Assembly (NCBI RefSeq): GCF_000445105.1
Contig: NZ_ATDP01000046.1
Location: 1-35,679 of the forward strand
From: Sphingobium lactosutens DS20
Lineage (GTDB): Bacteria; Pseudomonadota; Alphaproteobacteria; Sphingomonadales; Sphingomonadaceae
Length of the DNA stretch: 35,679 nt
Direction of reading: 5' to 3'
The translations under genes were made by a program, and so were the position numbers. Positions 13,492 through 21,595 of the stretch are shown one piece after another. How positions within the stretch are numbered: position 1 is the stretch's first letter; each line of letters begins with the position of its first letter. The notes below the pieces were generated by a model. That model worked only from the letters and a program-made list of their open reading frames with translations, ran no database searches and had not been told where the DNA came from.

Positions 13492-16002
13492 ATGCTGGCC
13501 GAAAAATCCCCCATCGAAACAGATGTTTCGACAATCACCCTGCCCATCGAGGGTATGACCTGCGCGTCGTGCGTGGGCCGCGTCGAACGCGCAATCGGCA
13601 AGATCGAAGGCGTGAGCGCGGTCAACGTCAATCTCGCAACCGAGCGGGCAAGCATCACGACGGGAGGCCCGGTCAATCGGTCCGAGCTGGTAAAAGCGGT
13701 CGAGTCGGCGGGCTATACGGTGCCAGCAGAAACCACAGAACTTACCGTGCTCGGCATGACCTGTGCGTCATGCGTCGGGCGCGTCGAGCGTGCGCTCAAG
13801 GCCGTGCCGGGTGTGGTGGAAGCGAGCGTCAATCTGGCGACCGAGCGCGCCACGATCCGCGGCGCGGCTGACGCAAAGTCGCTGATCGCTGCCATCGCTG
13901 GCGCGGGGTATGAAGCAAAACCTCTGGCCGCGAAGGCCGCCGATGCCGATGACGGCGACGATCGAAAGGAAGAGGAGCGCAAGCTGCTCAAGCGCGATCT
14001 CACCATCGCGGTGATCCTCGCTCTCCCGGTCTTTCTCATGGAAATGGGGTCTCACCTCATTCCCAGCGTCCATATGTACATTGCGATGTCGATCGGCATG
14101 CAGACGAGCTGGTACATTCAGTTCGCGCTGACGACCCTCGTGCTCGCAATTCCAGGCTTTCGTTTCTACCAGAAAGGCCTCCCGGCCCTGATCCGGCTCG
14201 CTCCGGACATGAACTCGCTCGTCGCGGTCGGCACGCTGGCGGCATATGGCTATTCGCTTGTTGCCACTTTCGCTCCGACGCTTCTCCCGCCAGGGACAGT
14301 GAACGTCTATTATGAGGCGGCAGCGGTCATCATCGCGTTGATCCTGCTCGGCCGCTATCTGGAGGCGAGGGCAAAAGGGCGCACGTCCGAGGCGATCAAG
14401 CGTCTCGTTGGCCTCCAGGCCAAAACAGCGCGCGTACGCCGTGCCGACGGTACGGTCGAAGTTGCCGTCGCAGACGTCGTTGCGGGCGACATCATCGAAG
14501 TTCGGCCCGGTGAACGGATCCCTGTCGACGGCGAGGTTATCGAGGGCGAAAGCTACGTCGATGAATCCATGATCACCGGTGAGCCAATTCCGGCCAGGAA
14601 AGCGGAAGGGGCGAGCCTCGTCGGGGGCACTGTCAACCAGAAGGGGGCTCTGGCATTCCGCGCAACGGCAGTCGGCGATGCCACCATGCTGTCCCAGATC
14701 ATTCGCATGGTCGAGCAGGCGCAAGGATCGAAGCTGCCGATCCAGGCGCTCGTGGACAAGGTGACGATGTGGTTCGTGCCCGCTGTCATGGCGGTGGCCG
14801 CGCTCACGTTCGGCGCCTGGCTGGTATTCGGTCCGTCCCCGGCCTTGACCTTCGCGCTGGTCAATGCGGTCGCGGTCCTCATCATTGCCTGCCCCTGCGC
14901 GATGGGTCTGGCGACGCCTACAGCCATCATGGTTGGCACCGGGCGGGGAGCTGAACTGGGCATTCTGTTCCGCAAGGGAGAAGCGCTGCAGCTGCTGCGT
15001 GATGCCAAGGTCGTCGCCGTCGACAAGACCGGCACGCTGACCGAAGGCCGACCTGCGCTGACGGACTTGCAGGTCACGCTCGGCTTCGACCGGTCGGCCG
15101 TTCTCGCCCGGATTGCGGCAGTAGAGGACAAGTCCGAACATCCGATTGCCCGCGCTATTGTCGACGCCGCTCTTGCCGAGAAGCTTAGTCTCGCTGAGGT
15201 GGCCAACTTTGAATCCCTGACCGGGCGCGGTGTTCGCGCCGAGGTGCTTGGCGATCGGGTCGAAATCGGGGCGGATCGCTACATGCGCGAGCTTGGTCTG
15301 GACGTCACCGCTTTCGCCAAGACAGCATCACGCCTGGCCGCTGAAGGCAAGTCGCCCCTCTATGCAGCGATCAATGGCAAGCTTGCAGCCGTCATCGCTG
15401 TGGCTGATCCCATCAAGGAAACGACCCCTGCGGCCATTGCCGCTCTTCACGGTCTCGGCCTGAAGGTTGCGATGATCACCGGCGACAATCAGCACACCGC
15501 CCAGGCGATCGCGCGCCAGTTGGGCATCGACGAGGTTGTCGCTGAAGTCCTGCCTGACGGAAAGGTCGAGGCCGTACGCCGCCTGAAAGCAGAATATGGT
15601 CGCCTCGCCTTCATCGGTGACGGCATCAACGATGCACCGGCGCTTGCCGAGGCAGACGTCGGGATTGCGGTCGGCACGGGCACGGACATCGCCATCGAGG
15701 CTGCCGACGTCGTGCTGATGTCGGGCCACCTCAACGGCGTGGCGTCGGCGATCGCGCTCTCTCGTGCCACGATCGGGAACATCCGCCAGAACCTCTTCTG
15801 GGCCTTCGCCTATAATACGGCGCTCATCCCGGTCGCTGCCGGTGCTTTATGGCCGATCTGGGGCATCCTGCTGTCACCGGTGTTTGCTGCCGGCGCGATG
15901 GCAATGTCGAGCGTGTTCGTCCTCGGTAATTCGCTGCGGCTTCGGGGATTCCAACCCCCGGAGGGATCGACTGGCACGCTTGAAAAGGGAGCGGGGCGAT
16001 GA
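13492..16002 (+). CDS. copA: Cu(I)-exporting P1B-type ATPase
   Basis: The 836-residue inner-membrane pump exports Cu(I) using ATP. Two N-terminal HMA domains have GMTCASC at residues 21-27 and 88-94. Eight membrane helices are expected; the sixth has the transport motif CPC at residues 467-469. The phosphorylation site DKTGTLT starts at Asp511; SEHPIARA gives the His-Pro of the nucleotide domain, TGDNQHTA and GDGINDAP complete the hinge. The ATG at 13492 follows GAGGAAG; the open frame begins upstream at 13201 but overlaps copZ and the promoter. The stop overlaps cueR by 4 nt. Copper is the likely substrate given CPC and CueR; silver is also possible. Confidence 0.95.
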   Translation: MLAEKSPIETDVSTITLPIEGMTCASCVGRVERAIGKIEGVSAVNVNLATERASITTGGPVNRSELVKAVESAGYTVPAETTELTVLGMTCASCVGRVERALKAVPGVVEASVNLATERATIRGAADAKSLIAAIAGAGYEAKPLAAKAADADDGDDRKEEERKLLKRDLTIAVILALPVFLMEMGSHLIPSVHMYIAMSIGMQTSWYIQFALTTLVLAIPGFRFYQKGLPALIRLAPDMNSLVAVGTLAAYGYSLVATFAPTLLPPGTVNVYYEAAAVIIALILLGRYLEARAKGRTSEAIKRLVGLQAKTARVRRADGTVEVAVADVVAGDIIEVRPGERIPVDGEVIEGESYVDESMITGEPIPARKAEGASLVGGTVNQKGALAFRATAVGDATMLSQIIRMVEQAQGSKLPIQALVDKVTMWFVPAVMAVAALTFGAWLVFGPSPALTFALVNAVAVLIIACPCAMGLATPTAIMVGTGRGAELGILFRKGEALQLLRDAKVVAVDKTGTLTEGRPALTDLQVTLGFDRSAVLARIAAVEDKSEHPIARAIVDAALAEKLSLAEVANFESLTGRGVRAEVLGDRVEIGADRYMRELGLDVTAFAKTASRLAAEGKSPLYAAINGKLAAVIAVADPIKETTPAAIAALHGLGLKVAMITGDNQHTAQAIARQLGIDEVVAEVLPDGKVEAVRRLKAEYGRLAFIGDGINDAPALAEADVGIAVGTGTDIAIEAADVVLMSGHLNGVASAIALSRATIGNIRQNLFWAFAYNTALIPVAAGALWPIWGILLSPVFAAGAMAMSSVFVLGNSLRLRGFQPPEGSTGTLEKGAGR

Positions 16003-16451
16003 ACATCGGCCAAGCAGCCAAGGCGTCCGGCGTCTCCGCTAAGATGATCCGCTACTATGAGCAGACTGGCCTCATTCCAAAGGCGGATCGCCGGGATTCA
16101 GGTTATCGGGACTATTCACCGGGCGACGTCAACATGCTCCGTTTCATCCGACGCGCGCGGGACCTTGGGTTCGCGGTGACGGAGATCAACGAGCTCCTCA
16201 ACCTGTGGCGCGACCGGTCGCGCCACAGCGCCGACGTCAAGCGGATTGCGCAGTCGCATATTTTCGAGCTGCAGGACCGCATCAAGGGGCTCAACCAGAT
16301 GGTCGATACGTTGCAGGGGCTGGTGAGTTGCTGCGCCGGCGATGACCGTCCAGACTGCCCGATTATCGCGGATCTTGAAGAGCCTTCATCGGGAAGTGCG
16401 TTACCGGCCCCGGCCTCTGTCGGAATTGGCCGCCTGCGTCATCGACCCTGA
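15999..16451 (+). CDS. cueR: CueR, MerR-family copper-responsive activator
   Basis: The 150-residue regulator has the MerR winged helix ([20 protein letters not shown]) and a long dimer helix. The metal-binding loop has Cys112 and Cys120 (CAGDDRPDC), the same spacing and numbering as in E. coli CueR, so Cu(I) and other monovalent ions should be sensed. It begins within copA (ATGA overlap), with GGGAGC inside copA as its ribosome site. It should bind both elements at 13374-13447 and switch on copA-cueR and copZ-DUF305. The C-terminal 25 residues are an extra tail without known function. Confidence 0.92.
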   Translation: MNIGQAAKASGVSAKMIRYYEQTGLIPKADRRDSGYRDYSPGDVNMLRFIRRARDLGFAVTEINELLNLWRDRSRHSADVKRIAQSHIFELQDRIKGLNQMVDTLQGLVSCCAGDDRPDCPIIADLEEPSSGSALPAPASVGIGRLRHRP

Positions 16452-16568
16452 AGTCCTCTGTGCTCTCCGGTAATTCACTGAACATCGTCGCGGATTGGGG
16501 GACGCCGATGGTAGAGAGCTTATCAGGGAAGGCCAAGACGGACGGAACGGTAGAGGGGGAGTGCATCA

Positions 16569-17741
16569 ATGGCCTTGGAGTTCCGGCAGGGGTGGGGATG
16601 GCTGGTACTCGCTGCGCTCACGGTTTCCACCATCGGCGATGAAATTACGCTTCTCACGCTTATGTTTCGGACCGCCGAAGGTTCATCGGCATATGGCGTC
16701 CCAACCCTGCTCATCGCGGAGCTGCTTCCCGGCCTGATCGCCGCCCCTTGGGCGGGGCGGCTGATAGATCGCAGGGACGCAGCTCTGGTGCTGATCGTCG
16801 TCTCGGCACTGCAGGCAGTCGTGATCGCGATCGTCGCAGCTATCCCGCCGATGACCCTCGTCGGTGCGGCGGTTCTGAGCCTGCTGTTCACAATCAGCAG
16901 TGCCGCCACCTTTGCGCTCATTCCGGTCCTTTCCGGCGCGCTCGGCATGACGCTGGCGCGCGCGAACAGCTATCTCGAAATCGTCCGTAGTTTGGGCATG
17001 CTGGCAGGTCCGGTCGCAGGTGGAATCCTAATCGGTTGGATCGGGGCCAGCAACGCACTTATGGTCGATGCCACCAGCTTTGCCGTTTTGTGCTGCATCG
17101 TAGCTATGAGTGGCCTGCGCCGCAGACCCCAGAAGGAAGAAGCGGCAGAGCCTGATCTGTTCGCCGACTACCGCCCATTACTCGGTAATCGAAGAATTAT
17201 GGTGGTCACGGGCGCGCTGAGCCTGGAGGTTTTTGCCACGGCAATTGCTGACGTCGCTTTCGTTTTCCTGGTGATGATGACGCTGAAGAGCGGGCCTGTT
17301 GCATTTGGCGTGCTTACCGCCCTCTGGGCCGCCGGGATGCTCCTTGGCGCGACGATGGCCGAAACCGTCATCGGCAACAGATTGGGAGCGACAGCGTTCG
17401 GGACGGCTGGGGTCATGGGGGCGACCATGCTGCTGATCGGCCTAGCGCCAAGCACACTGGCGATCGTCGCCATCGCGTTCGTCGCCGGCGGCGGGGCTAA
17501 CAGCATCCACAACGTTGCCGTGCGAACGTTGCTCCAATCCGAGTGTCCGCCGGCCCAACATGGCAAGGTTGCTGCAATCTACGGCGCAGTCACTCGGACC
17601 GCCACTATTGGTGGATACGTCGCCGGCGGGCTGTTTGTCCCGGATGATGCGCCGAGCGCTTACCTCGTCGGTGGAATGCTGGGCGTTGCAGCGGGCATGG
17701 TCGGGTGGCGAGTTTTTAATGGCAAGTGGAAGACGGCTTAA
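16569..17741 (+). CDS. MFS transporter
   Basis: The 390-residue protein is a major facilitator superfamily permease with 10-12 hydrophobic segments. It resembles the EntS-like group of exporters. The loop between helices 2 and 3 has AGRLIDRRD, the MFS motif A form, and the segment SYLEIVRSLGMLAGPVAGG matches motif C-like sequence of exporters. It follows cueR by 117 bp on the same strand and has its own ribosome site (GGGGGAG), so it may be read from the copper promoter. The substrate is unknown; the copper link is by position only. Its stop lies only 3 bp from the stop of the convergent gene at 17745. Confidence 0.82.
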   Translation: MALEFRQGWGWLVLAALTVSTIGDEITLLTLMFRTAEGSSAYGVPTLLIAELLPGLIAAPWAGRLIDRRDAALVLIVVSALQAVVIAIVAAIPPMTLVGAAVLSLLFTISSAATFALIPVLSGALGMTLARANSYLEIVRSLGMLAGPVAGGILIGWIGASNALMVDATSFAVLCCIVAMSGLRRRPQKEEAAEPDLFADYRPLLGNRRIMVVTGALSLEVFATAIADVAFVFLVMMTLKSGPVAFGVLTALWAAGMLLGATMAETVIGNRLGATAFGTAGVMGATMLLIGLAPSTLAIVAIAFVAGGGANSIHNVAVRTLLQSECPPAQHGKVAAIYGAVTRTATIGGYVAGGLFVPDDAPSAYLVGGMLGVAAGMVGWRVFNGKWKTA

Positions 17742-17744
17742 GCC

Positions 17745-18509
17745 TCAGCCGACCTCTGGAGGTCGCATATACTCCCGGAAATCCTTCATTTCTTCCGCGG
17801 TCGGCACCGGCGTGGTAGGCATGAAGCGGATCGTTTCGGCGAGGTCGCGGCGAGTATGGTAGCCTATGATTGAGCCGCCGACGCTCAGTTCATATTCCAT
17901 GCTGCCTGTGTAGCGATTGGGCATCGCGAGCCCAGGCGCAAAGGCAATCGGTTTGTTCTTGGATTTGCTGCCGCTGACCTCATGCTTGGCAAGGGCAATG
18001 CGGATAAACTCGATCGTCGTGAACCCCATCTCGGTCCGCGCCAGATCATCGCGCATCCGTTGTACAAGCTCGGGATTGTCGCGGGCGATTCTGAGCTGCT
18101 GCGCGCGAAGCTCCCGATCGTAGTGCTGGTAATTGACCTCGCGTTCCAGATGGGCTGCTTTCAGATCGAAGCCGCCGCTGGACGCAAGTCGGACCACTTC
18201 GTCGCACCGCTGGCGCCACGTCCGCAGCAACTCGTAAGCTGCGTAGATCCACATGGGCGAGAGAGCCGTCAAAAGCGCCATCGTCTCAAGCGGTCGATCG
18301 TCATCGTGCATGTGCCGCAGAACTTCGCGCTCCATGCCGTTGAGGACATTGTCGATCAGCTCCAGTTGCTGACCCTGCATGACCAGCCAGGGATTGTCGC
18401 TGAAACCAGCGAGCGCGTTAAGGGCTGCCGTGAGCTCGGTGGGACCGATATCCTCGGCTCGCCTTGGTCCCGCCTGATCGTCGACTCGAGGCCAGTCATC
18501 CTCGCTCAT
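17745..18509 (-). CDS. Unknown protein, last gene of recombinase-ART operon
   Basis: The 254-residue protein is mostly helical and acidic at the N-terminus. I recognise no characterised family, but segments such as LSPMWIYAAYELLRTWRQR look like conserved hypothetical proteins seen elsewhere. A soluble, long central helix region (HLEREVNYQHYDRELRAQQL) may form a coiled coil. The ATG at 18509 overlaps the stop of the ART-like gene (ATGA); an upstream start at 18524 is less likely. Because it is translationally coupled to a possible ADP-ribosyltransferase, an antitoxin or immunity role is the obvious guess, but nothing in the sequence proves it. Confidence 0.7.
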   Translation of the reverse strand: MSEDDWPRVDDQAGPRRAEDIGPTELTAALNALAGFSDNPWLVMQGQQLELIDNVLNGMEREVLRHMHDDDRPLETMALLTALSPMWIYAAYELLRTWRQRCDEVVRLASSGGFDLKAAHLEREVNYQHYDRELRAQQLRIARDNPELVQRMRDDLARTEMGFTTIEFIRIALAKHEVSGSKSKNKPIAFAPGLAMPNRYTGSMEYELSVGGSIIGYHTRRDLAETIRFMPTTPVPTAEEMKDFREYMRPPEVG

Positions 18510-19096
18510 ACCGGCGCCTCGCAAGGCTCCAGGATAAGCTGGAGAAGGTCCCCCGGTAGCATTTGTGCGTCGGTGATCGAGAACAGGGTGTCACGCGGGA
18601 GTAGGATCTCAAATTCCCCCTGAGCGGCGCCGTCGTGCATGTCGATCGCAGGCGAGCCGGCCGGCAGCCGAAATTCCAGCATGGTGGGGCGGCTCTGGTT
18701 GCGGCTGCGCTTGTCGAGGAATGCGTCGCACCAGCTTCGCTCCGTCGATGTCGAGATGTATCCGGGATAACGATAATGCAGGCCCACAAAGCTGGCCGGT
18801 GCCCCCTCCAGGGCGCCGCGAACACCCCAGCCATGGCCATGGCCCGACCAGAGCGTCTGCGCACTCAACAGGCGCGACATTGAGAAAACGGCGTCGATGG
18901 CGTCGCGTTTTGCACGCGCGCCGGATGAAAACGTGCCGAAGTTCGGATTGTGCGACAGTGCCTCGGTGCGCCCCTGCGCGATCGCATGAAAAAAGGTCGA
19001 ATCCGCCCCATAGCTTCGCAAGGCCAAGTGCTCTGCCTCGGTTAACTCTCGCTCACGGCCGATCAGGCCGTTTGCAGTTACGATGAGTGCTGTCAC
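18506..19096 (-). CDS. ADP-ribosyltransferase-like protein (R-S-E type, Arg degenerate)
   Basis: The 196-residue protein has features of the R-S-E ADP-ribosyltransferase fold, enzymes that move ADP-ribose from NAD+ to protein or nucleic acid. A helix-rich N-terminal half leads to the strand QTLWSGHG (residues 80-87), which sits where R-S-E enzymes have LYRG-like sequence; here Ser84 replaces the NAD-binding Arg. The Ser-Thr-Ser motif is clear in GYISTSTERSW (115-117), and the catalytic ExE is in QGEFEILLPRDTLFSI (Glu161, Glu163). No signal peptide is seen. The GTG at 19096 overlaps the recombinase stop and has GGGGGAAGG upstream. The loss of Arg leaves activity open; the fold call is moderately secure. 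Confidence 0.62.
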   Translation of the reverse strand: MTALIVTANGLIGRERELTEAEHLALRSYGADSTFFHAIAQGRTEALSHNPNFGTFSSGARAKRDAIDAVFSMSRLLSAQTLWSGHGHGWGVRGALEGAPASFVGLHYRYPGYISTSTERSWCDAFLDKRSRNQSRPTMLEFRLPAGSPAIDMHDGAAQGEFEILLPRDTLFSITDAQMLPGDLLQLILEPCEAPV

Positions 19097-20220
19097 AGAA
19101 AACCTTCCCCCGCGTGCTCGCGGAACCGCTCATGGTCCCGCACATATTCGGCGACCATCTCGAGCGACGAGTGGCGGCTATGCTCTTTCATCTTGAACAG
19201 GTTCGCGCTTTGCCGCCCCGCTTCGGTGAGGAAGCCGGCCCTCAGCGAATGGCCAGAGAACAATTCAGGCGGATAGCCGGCCGCTACGGCTGCGGCCTTG
19301 ACCACAAGGGCCACGCCCTGCGCGCTCATCGACTTTTCAGTGAGACGACCCTGCGGCGTGAGCTTGCGGAACACCGGACCGCTGCAAATCCCCGCCTTTT
19401 CAATCCATGCATTATAATGGTGGACAGGTTCGAGCCTGCGACCATCCAGAATGGCCACGGTTTGGCCATCGCCCTCCTGATCGGTCTTGGAGGAAGGAAT
19501 CCGGATCAAAAGGCCGCGCGCATCTTCGGCCACCCGGGCGACTGTTACTTCAACGAGCTCGGAGCGTCGGAAGGCGCCTGCCATCCCGATCGCAAGCAGC
19601 GCGCGGTCGCGATAGGCGCGCAGGTCATCCCCGGTGATGCTCCTGAGCATGTCGCGCATCACATCGCCATCGGCTGCGCGCTTCTTGTCCGGGAGGTCGT
19701 CACGCTTTTCCCGCCGGATCGCGCGCATCGCCTTTTCGAGCCGGGCGGCGTCCGGCTGGGAGGTCGGGGGTTCCAGGTCGGCTGCGCGATGGGCGAACAC
19801 GATTGCAGCCAGCCGCCGGCCTATGGTCGCCTTGCCAAGCGGAGATGGCGCTTTGCGCGGAAGAACCTTGCCCGTCTTGGTCCGTCGTGGTTCGAGGGGG
19901 ACAAATCCGGTCTCGGCGAGCAATGTAAGGAACGCGGCCACAGTTGAAGGTGTGGCAGGCAGCGGCCGGTAACCACTTTCGCGACACCAGGCGCAAAACA
20001 GCCGCCAATCCGACTTGTACGCGCGCAGCGTGGCATCGGCCGAGGCACGGCCTACATAGCGATCGACACGCTCGCGGTCGTCGGCGGTCAGATCCGGAAG
20101 GTAAGGCTCGAGGCTCTCCACGGTATCGAGAAGGACCATCGCACCGGCGAGGACAGCTTCGAGATCGTCAGCTACTTCTGCCGGAGGCGGAGGAGCGGGG
20201 GGGACGTCGCCGTTCATCAT
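19093..20220 (-). CDS. Tyrosine recombinase / site-specific integrase
   Basis: The 375-residue protein is a tyrosine recombinase that cuts and rejoins DNA through a covalent 3'-phosphotyrosine. An N-terminal SAM-like domain (RAYKSDWRLFCAWC) is followed by the catalytic domain with Arg in GAFRRSELVEV, Lys in PSSKTDQEGDG, His-x-x-Arg in FSGHSLRAGF, a His in SRHSSLEM and the nucleophile in VAEYVRDHERF. All key residues are present, so it should be active. Its ATG at 20220 overlaps the GNAT stop, and its own stop overlaps the ART-like gene. No attachment site or tRNA was found nearby. It may mobilise this island or serve the operon itself. Confidence 0.9.
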   Translation of the reverse strand: MMNGDVPPAPPPPAEVADDLEAVLAGAMVLLDTVESLEPYLPDLTADDRERVDRYVGRASADATLRAYKSDWRLFCAWCRESGYRPLPATPSTVAAFLTLLAETGFVPLEPRRTKTGKVLPRKAPSPLGKATIGRRLAAIVFAHRAADLEPPTSQPDAARLEKAMRAIRREKRDDLPDKKRAADGDVMRDMLRSITGDDLRAYRDRALLAIGMAGAFRRSELVEVTVARVAEDARGLLIRIPSSKTDQEGDGQTVAILDGRRLEPVHHYNAWIEKAGICSGPVFRKLTPQGRLTEKSMSAQGVALVVKAAAVAAGYPPELFSGHSLRAGFLTEAGRQSANLFKMKEHSRHSSLEMVAEYVRDHERFREHAGEGFL

Positions 20221-20744
20221 GGCAATAGTGTCAACCGCGACGGAAGTGGGACTGCCTGAAGGTCTCGCACCTTCATAGGCAGCGATAGAAGATTCACGGC
20301 ATCCTCATCCTGATCCGCGAGATCCCACTGAAGGTTGAACCGGCGATAGAAGGCCAGGCGTGGATCGTCGTCTTCAACATCCTGCTTGTATCGCTTGAGC
20401 TCGACTGGGCGGATGTCAGCATCAGGATGGTGACGCTTCGCCCAATCGACCATGAGGTTGAGGGCGACAGTACCGATGCCCTGGCGATGCCAGGTTGATG
20501 GGTCGACAACGTTGAAGCCGTTTGAGAGCCGGACGCCCTGGTGACGACTGAACGAGGCTCCAGCGCGCATCATTATCTTCGCGCCGTCCAGGTCGCGACC
20601 CGGAACGAGCTTCAGGGTTTTCGCGCCCTCGACCGCCAGCAGCAGTTCGAGCTGCTCATTCGTATCCGCAGTCTGATGTATGATCAGCGTCACCGGATCC
20701 GTTTCACCCTTCACGGTGGATTGCAGGCTGTACCGAGCGACCAT
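20217..20744 (-). CDS. GNAT-like N-acetyltransferase
   Basis: The 175-residue protein has the acetyl-CoA-binding motif of the GNAT fold: WHRQGIGTVALNLMVDWAKRH (about residues 84-104, with the Gln/Arg-x-x-Gly-x-Gly loop), followed later by DPRLAFYRRFNLQWD, which matches the C-terminal motif B. The substrate is unknown. The ATG at 20744 has AAGGA upstream and it is the first gene of a four-gene operon in which every junction overlaps by 4 nt. GNAT proteins can be toxins, antitoxin-like modifiers or resistance enzymes; the company of a recombinase and an ART-like gene does not decide between them. Confidence 0.68.
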   Translation of the reverse strand: MVARYSLQSTVKGETDPVTLIIHQTADTNEQLELLLAVEGAKTLKLVPGRDLDGAKIMMRAGASFSRHQGVRLSNGFNVVDPSTWHRQGIGTVALNLMVDWAKRHHPDADIRPVELKRYKQDVEDDDPRLAFYRRFNLQWDLADQDEDAVNLLSLPMKVRDLQAVPLPSRLTLLP

Positions 20745-20898
20745 GATTTTCGTCCTTGAGTGATCCTTTCGAAGGTATCCAACCCCCTCCTAAAACGCCA
20801 GAATGTTTTTAGCAGGAATCAGTCTTATCGCTAATTACATAAGTGACATTGGCTGCATGAACGGTCCAGCCCTCGAGACAATGTCGGATCTGAATGGA

Positions 20899-20951
20899 TT
20901 GGCATCAAGCGAGATTTGTGGCATAAAAGGCACTTGATGTCATTCGATGAC
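20899..20951 (+). promoter_or_regulatory. Promoter and candidate VapB operator of the VapBC-STAND operon
   Basis: TTGGCA (20899-20904) and CATAAA (20922-20927) are spaced by exactly 17 bp, a good sigma-70-type promoter. About 12 bp after the -10 lies GTCAT-TCG-ATGAC (20939-20951), a short palindrome at the expected transcription start, well placed for repression by VapB-VapC. The next ATG is at 20966. The 215-bp stretch between this operon and the divergent GNAT gene holds nothing else I can name. Confidence 0.5.
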
Positions 20952-20965
20952 GTGATGGTGTGAAA

Positions 20966-21208
20966 ATGGTCCAGGTTAACATAACTCCCAATGGGCGCAT
21001 GAGTTTGCCCATCGACATTCGTAAGCGGCTTGGCTTGGAGAATGGCGGCTCGGTCATCGTCGAGGAAACAGAAACGGGCGTCGTTCTGCGCACTGTCTCG
21101 CAGGCGGTGGCGCGGGCGCAGGCCATCGCCAAGCGCTACACCGAAGGCAACCCAGACGCGACCGTGACAGCGTTTCTCGCCGACCGACACGCCGAGAGCG
21201 GCGAATGA
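20966..21208 (+). CDS. vapB: AbrB/MazE-type antitoxin (VapB-like)
   Basis: The 80-residue protein begins with a swapped-hairpin AbrB DNA-binding domain (VNITPNGRMSLPIDIRKRLGLENGGSVIVEE) and has a C-terminal helical tail that would wrap the toxin (ARAQAIAKRYTEG…FLADRHAE). It should neutralise VapC and repress its own operon. The ATG at 20966 gives a normal length; a GTG two codons earlier (20960) is possible. There is no strong ribosome site. It overlaps vapC by 4 nt. Confidence 0.85.
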   Translation: MVQVNITPNGRMSLPIDIRKRLGLENGGSVIVEETETGVVLRTVSQAVARAQAIAKRYTEGNPDATVTAFLADRHAESGE

Positions 21209-21594
21209 GCAAGGTCGTCCTCGATGCGTCCGCCGTGCTTGCGCTGCTCAAGGGAGAGCGCGGAGGAGCGAAGGTGGCTGGAGTATTGACGGATGCGGCG
21301 ATCGGTGCGTTCAATCTGGCCGAGGTCGTTAGCCATTTTGTCCGGTTAGGCGCGCCGATTGAAGAAGTGCGGGAGATGCTCGGTGCCTTGCCGATGCGGG
21401 TTGTAGCCGCTGATGAGGCGCTGGCGTGGGAGGCTGGCGCGCTGCGCGCGCTGACTGCAGAAGCGGGGCTGTCGCTGGGAGATCGTTTCTGCCTTGCCCT
21501 CGCCAAACGGGAAGGCGTTCCCGCCTACACCGCCGATCAGGCCTGGAAGAAGGTGGCCGACGCCGCCAAAGTGAAAGTGACGGTCATTCGTTGA
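21205..21594 (+). CDS. vapC: PIN-domain ribonuclease toxin (VapC-like)
   Basis: The 129-residue protein has the PIN fold with four acidic residues in the expected places: VVLDASAVLALL (Asp7), FNLAEVVSHF (Glu), LSLGDRFCLALA (Asp) and YTADQAWKKV (Asp). VapC toxins cut tRNA or rRNA with Mg2+ when freed from VapB. All acidic residues are present, so it should be active. The start overlaps vapB. The gene ends one base before the start of the giant STAND gene, which has no good ribosome site of its own; the toxin and the NTPase are therefore probably translationally coupled. Confidence 0.88.
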   Translation: MSKVVLDASAVLALLKGERGGAKVAGVLTDAAIGAFNLAEVVSHFVRLGAPIEEVREMLGALPMRVVAADEALAWEAGALRALTAEAGLSLGDRFCLALAKREGVPAYTADQAWKKVADAAKVKVTVIR

Positions 21595-21595
21595 T

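Noticed and set aside
13768..15141. 457-codon minus-strand open frame within copA
   Set aside because: It is antisense to the ATPase with all its catalytic motifs; long antisense frames are common in GC-rich genes.
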